NCBI RefSeq assembly: GCF_030704535.1
Contig: NC_081823.1
Coordinates: 25,722,001-25,786,000, forward strand
Origin: Vitis vinifera
Lineage: Eukaryota > Streptophyta > Magnoliopsida > Vitales > Vitaceae
DNA length: 64,000 bases
Direction of reading: 5' to 3'
In this document: positions 8,684 through 19,620 of the stretch, piece after piece
Numbering within the stretch: the stretch's first letter is position 1
Layout of the letters: every line of letters starts with the position of its first letter
Program-made: the position numbers and the translations under genes
Notes under the pieces: generated by a model
The model's input: only the letters and a program-made list of their open reading frames with translations
Told to the model about the DNA's origin: nothing
Databases searched by the model: none

Positions 8684-11600
8684 ATGGGAAGCGAAAGCAA
8701 GGAGAAGAAGAGAAGGAGCTCACCTTCTATTTCATCAGGTCAATTTTAACCTTCTTCATAATAATTTCTTTCCATTTTCTCTTTCTTTTTGTTTGTTTGC
8801 CGATGAAAGAGCACCTTAGAAAGTGAAAAACCCACCCACAGTTAGGGCCAATAATCCTATTTGTTTCAGTTGAATTGTGGGTTTTGTCTCGTCAGGTCCT
8901 AAGTAACTGAATTTTTAATATTTCAGCAATTCTAAATAATCCAATTGAATTGTGGGTTTTGTTTCTTCAGATCCCAAGTAATCGGATTTTAACATTTCAG
9001 GATTTTCTCTGTTTGTTTGTCGAGAAAAGAAAATTCAGAAAGTGAAAAACTCATCCCAACTAGGACCAGTAGCCCTACCTGGCTCGGTTGAATTGTGGGT
9101 TTTGTCTCATTAGACCTAAATATTGATTTTTAACATTTCAGAAAATTTTCTTTGCTTGTTTCCTGAGAAAACCTAACCCAGAAAGAAAATATCCACAACA
9201 CCCCCCCGCCCCCCAATTAGGGCCAATTATCGTATTTGGGTCTTTTGAATTGTGGGTTTTGCCTCCTTGTATCCATATAATTGAGTTTTTAACATTTTAG
9301 AATTTTTCTCTCTGTTTGTTTCCTCAGAAAAAAAAAAAAAAAAAAAAAAAACCCAGCAAAAAAACGAAACAAAAAACAGAAAGTGAAGAACTCACCCCAA
9401 CTTAGCCCAATAGTCCTATTTTGCTCAATTTAATTGTGGGATACCAGAAATTGAATTTTAAAATTTCAGAAATTTCTAGCTCACAAATAGGGTGTTGGAA
9501 ATTTCATTGATTTTTGTTCTTTGTAATTGCACAGATGGAGGAAAAGGGAAAAGGCGGAGGAGTGTGGAAGATAAGAAAGAGAAGCGGAAGGACAAGAAAT
9601 CTCATAGGCACTCCAAGCACCATTCTGACAAAGGTTCGTTTGGGCCTGTTTCCCCCACCCCCCTGGGACTGTTCCCCTCTCTTTCCCTTTATATTTACAA
9701 TTTATTGTTTTTATTTTCAGTTTGAGATGAAATTTGAGCTAGGTACAATTATTCTTAAGATTATGGTATCAGTGTTTGAGCTTTGTGTTGTTTTAATTTG
9801 AACATTTGAATGATTGACCTTTTGTTACTGTATTATACCATTGTGGAGCAAAATTATCAACAAGTTATTGAAAAGATTAAATCTTCAATCATCATTTATA
9901 TTATTGTTATGACTGGTAAGAATAAGCTTGACGAAAAACAGATGATGGAGAAAATAACTCCTTAGCTGAGGTCTTGAATCTCAAATCAATGATTGGGACA
10001 GAATAACATGGAAGATGTCTACGAGATATTGAAGGTTTGGAGAGTTGGAGATGTTAGTGAAGATATCGACCACTTTTATGTTAATTGATATCGGTTTGGA
10101 AGATATGAGTGGAATCAGTAATGACATGGAAATTAAGCTTACACTTCGGAAAGAATTGATGGGATTCACATGCTTCTTTACTGGGATCTCCTGTTGAGCT
10201 AACCAATCAGTGGATACTTTGGCTAGGAGAGGTGCCTCAATATTAGAGGTATTTGAGGGAGCACTCGTCCCCCTTGAGCTTTGTATTGTTCTTTTTGTGG
10301 TCAGAAATGTATTTTTGCTTTGTGGTCGGTCTGGTTACTTTGGCTTTATTTTCTTTGTTATTGTTATTTCCCTTCAAGTATAACTCATCCTTTTTATATT
10401 CATGGATCAATGAATTATTTCTTGTTGTGATAAAAAAAATTTGTTAATGGAGGTGGAATTTCATTATCAAATATGATGTTTTATAATCTAAATACATGCT
10501 TGATGAGCACTTCATATGTAGGTGCAAAATTTTTTTGCTTTTAAATCTATCACTTCCGTCTCTATCTGGAGAAAGACCGGAAAAGAGATCTGTAGACCTG
10601 CAGAGGAGGAGATTTGATGAATATCTCAACTTTCTCAACAAGATTTAAGGCTGTGAACAAAACCTTATGGCTGTAGGTTATTCAGAAGCATCTCCGAGTT
10701 GTTTAGGGAGCAACATTAGGGTGAGATATTGATGTATTCAGTGGGGGGGCATATGCTGCAGTATGCCACTTTCCATTCATATTTTACAGGCAAAGAGGCT
10801 TCAGTGTGTCTGCAGATTGGATAATAGACTTGTGGGTTTTACCACTTAACCATAAATCTATATCCTATAGTTATTACCATACTGAAATGTGTCACAAATT
10901 GCAAATGTGATAAGTTCCATTCTCTTTCTCCTGTTGTTTTCACAACCATTTTTAATTTTCAGTTTCTTTTAATTAACTGGTGTAGCATATTTCAGTGCGA
11001 CTACTGTATTTGAGCAAATAAACTAATAGTTTGTTTTTACAGCATGTGCTCACACTAGTATCAACTAAGTGGTATTGTTGAAGTGTATTTATGTGTTACA
11101 CGCTTCTAAAAGTTGCTCACAGCTTTTTGTTACTCTTAAAAAGATTAATTTCAACCCAAGTAGTCGGGGTTAAGATTATGTTGAGTTTTTTAGTCATGTT
11201 TTATTTCAGAGGTGGAGTTTGTTTTAATTCAATTTTCTTTCCTTTTGAAATTTTGCATTCTATTTCATAAATTATAATTCCAAATTTCCAATTAAGTTGA
11301 ATGATTTCTCTGTTCTTCACCAATTTTAGTTTATTTTATGGAATTAATCAGGTCAGTATGCGTTGCTGGGGAAAAATAAAGAGGAATTCTACTGAATTAG
11401 GCTCATATTTATTCTTGGCCAAAGCATTCACTCTATCAACTAAATGTGTTTAATGATCATTCATTACTACAATTAAATGCCTTTATGGTTTCAATGATAC
11501 TGACCTGCTTATCTTGACACAGAAAAGAAGTCTGAGGGGAAGCACAAAGATAAACGCCACAAACGCGACCGTCACTTGGTGAGTTCTCTTGTTCTTGTGT

Positions 11601-14600
11601 TATAAATTCAAATAAAGGATTTCTTAATGGTGCCCATCACCCCATGTCTGGGCCCTTTGTTATTACTATTATTATTTTTTTTATCACCCTCTCTCAAAAG
11701 AAAAAGGGAAAAAAGACTTGTGGTTGTGTATTTTATGTTTCACTGGGTCCTGAGCACTTCATGACCACCCCTTTCGTTAAAGCACTATACTGTTGGTTAT
11801 ATTAACATTTAAATTGCTCAAGGACCCTTTCAAATATAACCATATTTCACTAATTTAGTCTAATTCTTAAGTCATTCTGGGGAAGAAAATGCATAGGATT
11901 GTTATAGAAGTCCTGAACTCAAGTCAGCTTGATAATGTAGTTCATTCCACTTCAAATTTGTTCAGTAAACACATGATATTATAAAGCAGTTTGAAGTTCT
12001 CCAGATGTCATGCCTAGAAACATCGGTTCATTAAAATAATGTTGACTTTGTTTCCCTTGTACCTGGATGCTAATGAAAACCTGGCTGACCAAGTTCACAA
12101 ACTGTTAGTGATAAGTGAATAGAACTTATATATTCATATATCAGGGTTTCCTTGCTGTGTCAGTGTGGTCGTGCCCTGTGTTAGCATTTGCGTCCTTGCT
12201 CATAGCTCAAAACAAGAAAAAGGTCTACTAAAATACAATCTTAGACTAAGTTACCCAGGATACCAAAAATTAAACCCTTTAATAACTTGGTATTTTCTAT
12301 TTGGGGTTTAATTTGCTTATTTATTTGATACCCGTTTAATTTTTCTATTGCACATTCCTATACTTGACCTCATCCTTTCAAACTACAACCATTGGTCAAA
12401 TCACATGCAGTATTATTTGAGAATACCTCTCTTTGAAGAGTGGGTATACAATTCAATAATTAGGTTTAAAGTCCACAAATACTTGAGGTAGGTGAAGGGT
12501 TGTTTGATATTCTACTCGTTTAGTGTGTTTGATAATACAAATTGTTTATCACTTAAAAAATGGCACTTGAAGAAACTTAAAATTTTGATTTATACAATCC
12601 CAATGCAAGACTAAATCCACCAACACGCTTAAATTTTATTTATTCGAACTGTTGTTTTTGCCCTTGTCTCCTTCAAACCTAAACCCTTATGGAACCTTAT
12701 AACTCTCTTTTTATATGGACAAAGCAAAATCCACTTTTTCAAACTAGTCGAGATGAAAAATGGTATCTCTACTGCTGGAGCAAAACTTTTCAATAAACTT
12801 CTCTCTCCAAATCCTCACTTTGCAACTCAACTAGCAACTACAACAACTCCATCCACCAACTAGTCTCACACTTATTGAATAATCTCTTGCAAACAAAGGG
12901 AAATGTATGATATTGGTTTTCCGACAAATCCCCCTTCAATGGCCAAGCTAGCACCAAGGTTGCAAAAAGAAAAGAGGAATGACAAAGATGGTGGTTGAAG
13001 ACTCTAGATGTGTCTTGCATTGGCCTCGAGCTAATCATATATATACAGTAGGGGGACACTTAGTTGATCTTTAACACATGGATTTGCCTCTTGAGAGTGT
13101 TAATACCATTAGCATGTGTCTACTTATGATTCCCATGTGATGACAATATGCTAATTCCACATGTACCCTTATGAAACATGATGCCGGTAAAATGTGTTCA
13201 TTCCCCTTGAAGACGGATGAGGGATAAAACCTAAGGCAACTATCCTTCCTGATGGGGGTTGATGGAAGGTAAGAGTGACTTTGTCCTAAGCACACCCAAA
13301 CAAATACTAAGTAGAAGGGAAGAAGAATGGGGCTGGCCTTTTGGGGATGAACGGGTTAATCTGTAAACCCTATATTGCTCGGAGCATTAGGGGCAGATTT
13401 TGGTTCCTTCATCTACTTACTCGTCACTTTGATTTATGATTACAATCTAGGTTAAAATTGTCAAGAAATTTCGATGATATTCATTGAAATATTGCATGTC
13501 AAAAGGCCCAACACGATTTAACACAATAAGTGGTGGGAATATCTCATTACTCTAATGTTTCCAATTTTTCATCATTGTTTTATTGATTTTCGTCAATTTA
13601 TTGGCAATATTCCAACGATTCACCACTTTTGCCAATTTTCTCAGTGCCACATCAACATCGGTTTTCCTTTAAAAAATTTCACACATGTGGAAATGGGCCT
13701 TGGAGAGGCGGCAACCTAGCCTAGAATCCAGCAATGATAATGGGATGAGGTGTTCCTTATTAAATCCACCTTTTTTTCCTTTTCGCTTTTCGACATGGGA
13801 TTACTGTATCTTAAACCTAAGAAAAAAACATTAAAGCACAGCCACAAGGCCAAGGATCAAACCTGGGTCCTCGGGTATGAGATGGGATGGCTTCGACCAC
13901 TGGACCCAATATCATTAGTATCCTTTTTGGCTATGTGGAGATGTAATTTTTTTCTTTCTTTTTTTTTAAAAAAAAAAAAAAAATTGATGCATGTCTGTTT
14001 AGATTTAGGCTAGTGCAATCGTTAATTAGGATTGTTTTAACCATTTGTGAGTATCAAAATTGTTTTTCCCATGGATATATGCTTGGGGATAGAGATTTTA
14101 TTCTAATTAGCTTTGTCAATAGGAGATTAATTTTTAGGAATTGTGATTTTATTGTATTTTAAACAATTTAAATGCAACTTTTCTTTTTTAATCTTTTTGT
14201 GTGAGAATTTTTCAAGCTCCACAAGGGTCTCCATTCAATAGTACCTTGTGAAATTTTCACCAAAAACAGCTCCATCATCCATAGTAGTCTTACCTCATTT
14301 TTTTCCTCTCATTATTTCTTCTTTTTTCTTCTTTGTTCTTGTTTTGCCTATTGTTTACTTTGGAAAGAGCTTTCCTCAACACATAAGAACCATTCCCAGA
14401 CAAAAGTCAAGTGCAAGCTATATCCTTAAGATGTTTAAAACCTCATTATGAAATGAATTTGAATGCAAGGCAGTGTATAAAATCTATAATGAGGTATCTA
14501 ATATAATCTCATAATGCATAGTGAGTACATAGAATCATTATGAAAGTTTTTTCTTAAAAAACTTGAACTATCCTTCAAGATTGTGGTACTATGTGTAAAT

Positions 14601-16239
14601 TGAACTCTTTGTAACTTGGGATGCTTTTGGAACATTGAAAGAGGGGGAGTGAGGATAGAAAGGCCATTCCGTTTCTCATTCACTACTCTGTTTGGGTTAC
14701 ACTTAGAAATGAGAATTAGAATAAACAATTCATTTCCATGAATACTAAAACCCACCCTTGGAACGATTTTGATTCCTTCTTTGCAAATAGTATTGTGATT
14801 CACCTTCATTTCTGCTCCTATTCCATACCAATCACACCCTTGGTGATTAAAAAGTCTTCTACACATATTTGAAATATAGGTCAGCTATCAGTATTCTATC
14901 TAAAATCAAACATAAAAAAATATATAAAAAAAATCTGAATGCATCAATTGAATTTAGTGCACAAATTTCAGACGATACTGACAATGTTTACATTTCTTCA
15001 AACTCTCTGATGAAACTGTCCTGGAGCAAAGAAATCCTTGTGGACAGTAAACAGCAAACGAGAGAGGATTATAAATCCCACAAACATAATTTAGTGGTGT
15101 CACCTTTCTTTGTTTTACTTCATTACCAGACATAAACTCAGATGTGTTCCACTGGCTTCTGTTGAGGATTTAGAAGACTTTGAGATAATGCTTTAGGTTG
15201 GGTGGGTGGTGGATGCCTGTGAATTCGGTTTGATCCAAATATGTTCAAACTCAACCTGTTGGCACCTTCACTCAGGTCTAGGAATAGAACGGCCTTGCTT
15301 AACACCAAATTATGTTCACAACTCAAATTGTTTGTAGATATTTTTTTAGCATTCATCTATTTGAAAATTTTGTGAGATTTTTTCTTTTATTTATCTTTTT
15401 CTCTCTTGTCATGGTGGTTTAAATTTTGGGTAACGTATAAGAATCATCCCTGTGGTTTCACCCATGTCTCAACTTAACCCCTAAGCTTTTTTTTAAGTAC
15501 TATCAACCCTAAAATATACCTAAATATCAAATAAGCCCTTCTTTAAGATTTTTCATTAGAAACCCAAGTGACAAGCATGTAGACATTAGTATGAGTTTTA
15601 ATATGATATCTTTGAATATATTGAATTTGTCTACATGCTTTTTGTAGAGATTTCTTCATCCATATTTGCCAGAATATCTTAAAGAAGGGTTCATTTGATA
15701 TTTAGGCAGAGTTCAGGATTAATATTGCTTTGAAAATAAAAGTTCAGAAAGTATAATAGTGATTTGTGTAACATACCCATAAATTTTAGTTCCAATGGAG
15801 TGGTAAACAGTCGAGGTTCTTGCACTCATTCACCTGCAATTTTCTGGAATGGACAGCTATGAGCATAGTCATTTGCACATAACGAAATTCAACAATTGAA
15901 CCAGAAAATGTTGCTAAATTTTGGGTGGCATCGGGTTTAATCTTCTGTTTCTGGGCTTACATATTGCCATTCTGACACTTGTTTGATCCTTGGTTTGTTT
16001 TCCAGATACTTGAGTTCCAAGAACTGTCCAATGATGACTACTTCTCCAAGAACAATGAGTTTGCAGCCTGGCTGAAGGAGAAGAGGAAAATATATTTTGC
16101 AGATCTTTCAACCGAGTCGGCACGCGAACTTTTTACAGAATTCGTCAAGGACTGGAACAAGCAGAAGCTTGAATCCAAGTACTATGAAGGCATTGTGACC
16201 GGGCCTCGGACGTCCCATAAATGGAACATCAAGCAGTAG
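8684..16239 (+). CDS. SCI1: Style cell-cycle inhibitor 1-like (SCI1) protein, 4 exons
   Basis: Exons 8684-8738, 9535-9633, 11523-11578 and 16006-16239 join in frame with GT-AG borders to give 147 residues. The N-terminal half is very rich in Lys, Arg, His and Ser (KEKKRRSS, GKGKRRRSVEDKKEKRKDKK, SHRHSKHHSDK, EGKHKDKRHKRDRH), as in a nuclear protein. The C-terminal ~75 residues are the conserved part (ELSNDDYFSKNNEFAAWLKE, YFADLSTESARELFTEFVKD, KYYEGIVTGPRTSHKW). From recall of the family, tobacco SCI1 is a lysine-rich protein of similar size that restrains cell division in the pistil. The first intron is a tandem repeat and the third (4.4 kb) is loaded with transposon debris. Identity rests on motif recall; the exon structure is seen directly. 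Confidence 0.82.
8815..9475 (+). repeat. Degenerate tandem repeat filling SCI1 intron 1
   Basis: The anchor TTGAATTGTGGGTTTTG, or a variant, recurs near 8870, 8945, 9088, 9245 and 9430. Each is preceded by a GAAAGTGAAAAAC-CAC-CCAACTTAGGGCCAATA-type block and followed by TTTTAACATTTCAG. Spacing is about 75-185 bp, the longest unit being swollen by a poly(A) run near 9330-9352. Each unit ends in a CAG that looks like a splice acceptor. Confidence 0.85.
9634..11522. other. SCI1 intron 2
   Basis: Non-coding intron of 1.9 kb. Apart from the possible LINE-tail remnant listed at 10180-10445, nothing was recognised. It ends in a normal TTGACACAG acceptor. Confidence 0.6.
10180..10445 (+). mobile_element. 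Possible LINE 3'-tail remnant in SCI1 intron 2
   Basis: The stretch reads as a peptide resembling the end of a plant LINE RNase H region (ANQSVDTLARRGAS across indels). It is followed by a T-rich 3' UTR-like stretch ending GTTGTGATAAAAAAAAT. No other retrotransposon domain is present nearby. This is a weak call from general resemblance. Confidence 0.3.
13780..13945 (-). mobile_element. Candidate tRNA-derived SINE
   Basis: On the minus strand, GGTCCAGTGGTCGAAGCC (A-box-like, around 13890-13906) is followed about 40 bases later by GGTTTGATCC (B-box-like, 13854-13863). This is the spacing of an internal RNA polymerase III promoter. The downstream part lacks an obvious oligo(A) or oligo(T) tail and no target duplication was found. 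It does not fold as an intact tRNA from inspection. Confidence 0.45.
15428..15778. mobile_element. MULE-type MITE with 9-bp target duplication
   Basis: A 351-bp element with long imperfect inverted repeats: its left half contains CCTAAATATCAAATAAGCCC and CTTCTTTAAGAT, and the minus-strand reading of its right half contains CCTAAATATCAAATGAACCC and CTTCTTTAAGAT. It starts GGGTAACGTAT and ends ACATACCC. The flanks are TTAAATTTT (15419-15427) and ATAAATTTT (15779-15787), matching at 8 of 9 bases; 9-bp duplications are characteristic of Mutator-like elements. It has no coding capacity. Confidence 0.78.
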
Positions 16240-16927
16240 CAGTAGACATTAGGGTTTTGCTTCCATGAAGAAGAAAACAGAGTGTTACACTACTCCTTAT
16301 AATTTGTATGGCGTATTTCTGGGTATCATGTTTTACATTCTGCTTGTGAGTTTCATGGTAGAAATGGGTATCAATCTCTGAAATATGCTTGAACCTAATT
16401 GATATGAGAATGCTACAGCATATGTGAAGTCACTGCGAAAAATGATTTTCATTTTTTTAAAATTAATTTCAAATGAACAGGAGAAAACATTTGTGTGATT
16501 TTTGTTCCTCCAAAAATGTTTGTTGGGTATAAAAAATTTGTGAGAGGATATTTTTTATCCAAAAAAAATCATTTTCCCTGCTTCAAAGAAAGTGAAGATC
16601 ATTTTTATTATTTCACCATTTAAATCAAATATTCCTAAGAAGAGATGTCACGTGTGCATTTCTAAACAACTAAAATTATAAATGGGGAAAAGGTACTAGG
16701 AGAAACCGAAAAAAAACAAAAAAAAAACCTACAACGGTGCATATACAGCGGATTTGAAAAACAACGGAGGATGCAAAACGACGTCGTTCTATTTCAAAAC
16801 GGACCGTTTGTGCAAAGTTCAACTGTTTTCCAAATGTACCGTTTTTATTCCCTCCGAAACGCATCGAGTGAAAAGAAATTGATGTTTTGATGTGTTTGCA
16901 GTGGAGTGAGTTGAGCTAAGACTAAGC
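16240..16927. other. SCI1 3' flank and PPR promoter region
   Basis: This holds the SCI1 3' UTR and the upstream region of the PPR gene at 16928. The last 200 bp are GC-richer and contain the palindrome AACGACGTCGTT (16777-16788) and AAACGG repeats. No other gene was seen. Confidence 0.5.
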
Positions 16928-19620
16928 ATGTTTTCAAAGATTCAATCAGCATGCAATTTGGGAAGATTAGCAGAAGCGCTGAAACTCTTGTCCTCAAACC
17001 CAACTCGCTTAGACCCCTCTTTGTATTTGAAAATTTTGCAGCTTTGTATTGACAAAAAAGCTAAAAAGCAAGGCCATTTGATTCACACCCATCTCATAAC
17101 AAATGGGTTTGGCTCAGATTTGCACTTAAACACCAAACTCATAATCTTTTATGTGAAAGTGGGTGATGTAATTGCTGCTCGCAATGTGTTTGATGGAATG
17201 CCTGAGAGGAGTGTTGTTTCTTGGACTGCTATGGTATCTGGGTATTCCCAAAATGGGCGTTTTGAAAAGGCTTTTGTGCTGTTTTCAGATATGCGGCATT
17301 GTGGTGTTAAGGCGAACCAGTTTACATATGGGAGTGCTTTGAGGGCTTGCACTAGTTTGAGGTGTTTGGACATGGGGATACAGGTACAAGGGTGTATTCA
17401 GAAGGGAAGGTTTGTTGAGAATCTGTTTGTGAAGAGTGCATTGGTTGATTTTCATTCCAAGTGTGGGAAGATGGAGGATGCATCTTATTTGTTTGGGACG
17501 ATGATGGAAAGAGATGTGGTTTCATGGAATGCAATGATTGGTGGGTATGCTGTCCAGGGATTTGCTGATGATTCATTCTGTATGTTCCGCTCGATGCTTA
17601 GAGGAGGTATTTTCAATTGTTCTTTGAGTAGAGTTGAATGTAATGTTCGGTGTGGACTTCTGGAATATTTTTATTTGAGTTATATTTCATTTTTCAGTCC
17701 TATATTGGGTACTTTCCTAGAAGTTTTTGTTAGTTATTATTAACCCTCTTACTGAATATGCACCCAAGAAAATGATGATTTAGTTACCATGTGTAAATGC
17801 ATGTGTATGGTGCATCTGTTATTATCAAGGGCTATATTTGATGAAATGAGAATGCTTCATGATGACTAGCTGAAAGGTGTGTCAAAGAAACATCATGATT
17901 GGAGTTGTTTAAGCCAAAAAAAAAGGTACTAATAAAGATATCGTTTGATGGAGTTATGGTTAAGGTGCTACCAACAGACATGACTTCTGAGACCATTTTT
18001 ATGACAATCAGTCACACCTAATATGATGGAGGAAATTAAGGTCGCTCATTTTGACCTGAATCAAGTTATCATTTAATATTTCCTCTTTTTATATGAAAAG
18101 TTCACTGCACATAAAAATTACAAAGTGGAAATCCTAACCATCTGTTTTCTTACTTTTCTCCTTAGCATGGGTATTTTTGTGGACTCTGTGGATTTTATCT
18201 AAACATTTATGGCTGTCTGATTAGTATATTTTTATATGTATTTCCAAAGTAAAAAAATGACCATAAATGGATTCTGTCGATTGATGAGCAGGGTAAGAGG
18301 CAGTGTGGAATGCAGTTTGTATGTATATTTACCACCACCTCATCTTCTCTTTGCTGAGGATTTGACCTTATGTGGGGAATATTCATCTTCTTTTAGCCAA
18401 TTTCCTTTTTCTCTCCGTGTCTGATCAAATGTTCAAAATAGTTGTCTCGTCTTTTTCAATTTCTCTTGCTGCATACTAAAAATTTTGTTCTTTGTTGCAT
18501 CCTGTTGCAATACTGAAACAAAATAGGTCTGGTGCCTGATTGCTACACCCTGGGTAGTGTTCTGAGAGCCTCAGCTGAAGGTGGTGGTCTCATTATAGCC
18601 AATCAAATACATGGAATCATCACCCAATTGGGGTATGGATCATATGATATTGTAACTGGATTGTTGATCAATGCATATGCAAAAAATGGAAGTTTGAGAA
18701 GTGCCAAAGATTTACGCAAGGGTATGCTTAAAAAGGATCTATTTTCTTCCACTGCATTGATCACTGGATATGCACATGAGGGCATCTATAGTGTAGATGC
18801 CTTGGACCTCTTCAAAGAAATGAATCAGATGAACATAGGAATGGATGATGTTATATTATGCTCCATGCTTAATATATGTGCCAATTTAGCATCATTCGCT
18901 TTGGGTACACAGATACACGCCTTTGCATTAAAATATCAACCTAGTTATGATGTAGCCATGGGCAATGCTCTCATTGATATGTATGCTAAATCTGGAGAGA
19001 TCGAAGATGCTAAACGAGCTTTTGATGAGATGGAAGAGAAAAATGTGATTTCTTGGACATCATTAATTTCTGGATATGCAAAACATGGGTATGGGCACAT
19101 GGCTGTTTCACTATATAAGAAAATGGAAAGCAAAGGGTTTAAACCAAATGATGTTACATTTTTGTCCCTTCTTTTTGCTTGCAGCCATACTGGATTAACT
19201 GCTGAAGGATGTGAATGCTTCAATAATATGGTTAACAAATACAATATCAAGCCCAGAGCTGAGCATTATTCTTGCATGGTAGATCTCTTTGCACGTCAAG
19301 GGCTGTTAGAAGAAGCCTATAATTTGTTATGCAAGATAGATATTAAGCATAATGCCTCTCTTTGGGGTGCAATTCTAGGGGCATCTAGCATCTATGGCTA
19401 TATGTCTCTTGGCAAAGAAGCAGCCAGTAATCTTTTTAATATGCAACCCGAGAATTCTGTCAACTATGTTGTTCTAGCAAGTATATATTCTGCTGCTGGC
19501 CTGTGGGATGATGCTTGGAAGATAAGAAAATTGATGGAAGAGAGAAGTACAAAAAAGAATGCAGGCTATAGTTTTTTCCAAGCAACAAAGAAGAGCATAC
19601 CGCTACTGCAGGCTAGTTGA
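16928..19620 (+). CDS. E-class PPR protein, 2 exons
   Basis: Exons 16928-17606 and 18527-19620 join at GGA G|GT CTG to give 590 residues. PPR proteins bind organelle RNA one base per repeat. PLS-type motifs run from about residue 50 to 500, with typical pieces such as NTKLIIFYVKVGDVIAARNV, MPERSVVSWTAMVSGYSQNG, NALIDMYAKSGEIEDAKRAF and PNDVTFLSLLFACSHTGLT. The C-terminal end (YVVLASIYSAAGLWDDAWKI, then STKKNAGYSFF) is a degenerate E motif. There is no E+ or DYW domain, so it would need a partner deaminase if it acts in editing. It resembles Arabidopsis At3g20730 by recall, which is not verified. The first frame continues 137 bases into the intron. Its 3' end and tail were duplicated to 28232-29690. 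Confidence 0.88.
17607..18526 (+). other. Intron of the E-class PPR gene
   Basis: Donor G|GTATTT after GAGGAG and acceptor AAATAG|GTCTGG. Joining preserves the PPR frame (RGG|LVPDCYTLGSV). If the intron is retained, translation would stop at 17743 and give a 271-residue truncated protein. No other feature was seen inside. Confidence 0.8.

Larger units (their letters stand above)
11579..16005. other. SCI1 intron 3 (4.4 kb) with inserted elements
   Basis: The large final intron contains a SINE-like sequence near 13780-13945 and a MULE MITE at 15428-15778, listed separately. A further stretch at about 14590-14860 resembles a palindromic MITE but its ends are unclear. The segment 12700-13300 has short minus-strand frames with no recognisable domain. 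Otherwise nothing is seen. Confidence 0.55.

Noticed and set aside
9514..9801. 95-residue frame overlapping SCI1 exon 2
   Set aside because: It is in a different frame from the spliced SCI1 reading and shows no domain.
12838..13295. Two minus-strand frames of 73-74 residues
   Set aside because: Short, no recognisable motif, and inside an intron of SCI1.
14498..14866. Minus-strand 122-residue open frame in SCI1 intron 3
   Set aside because: The sequence looks like repeated GGAAT/ATTCC-type MITE material rather than protein coding.
17607..17743. Continuation of PPR exon 1 to a stop at 17743 as a separate short gene
   Set aside because: Reading through loses the PPR pattern, whereas splicing 17606 to 18527 restores it exactly.
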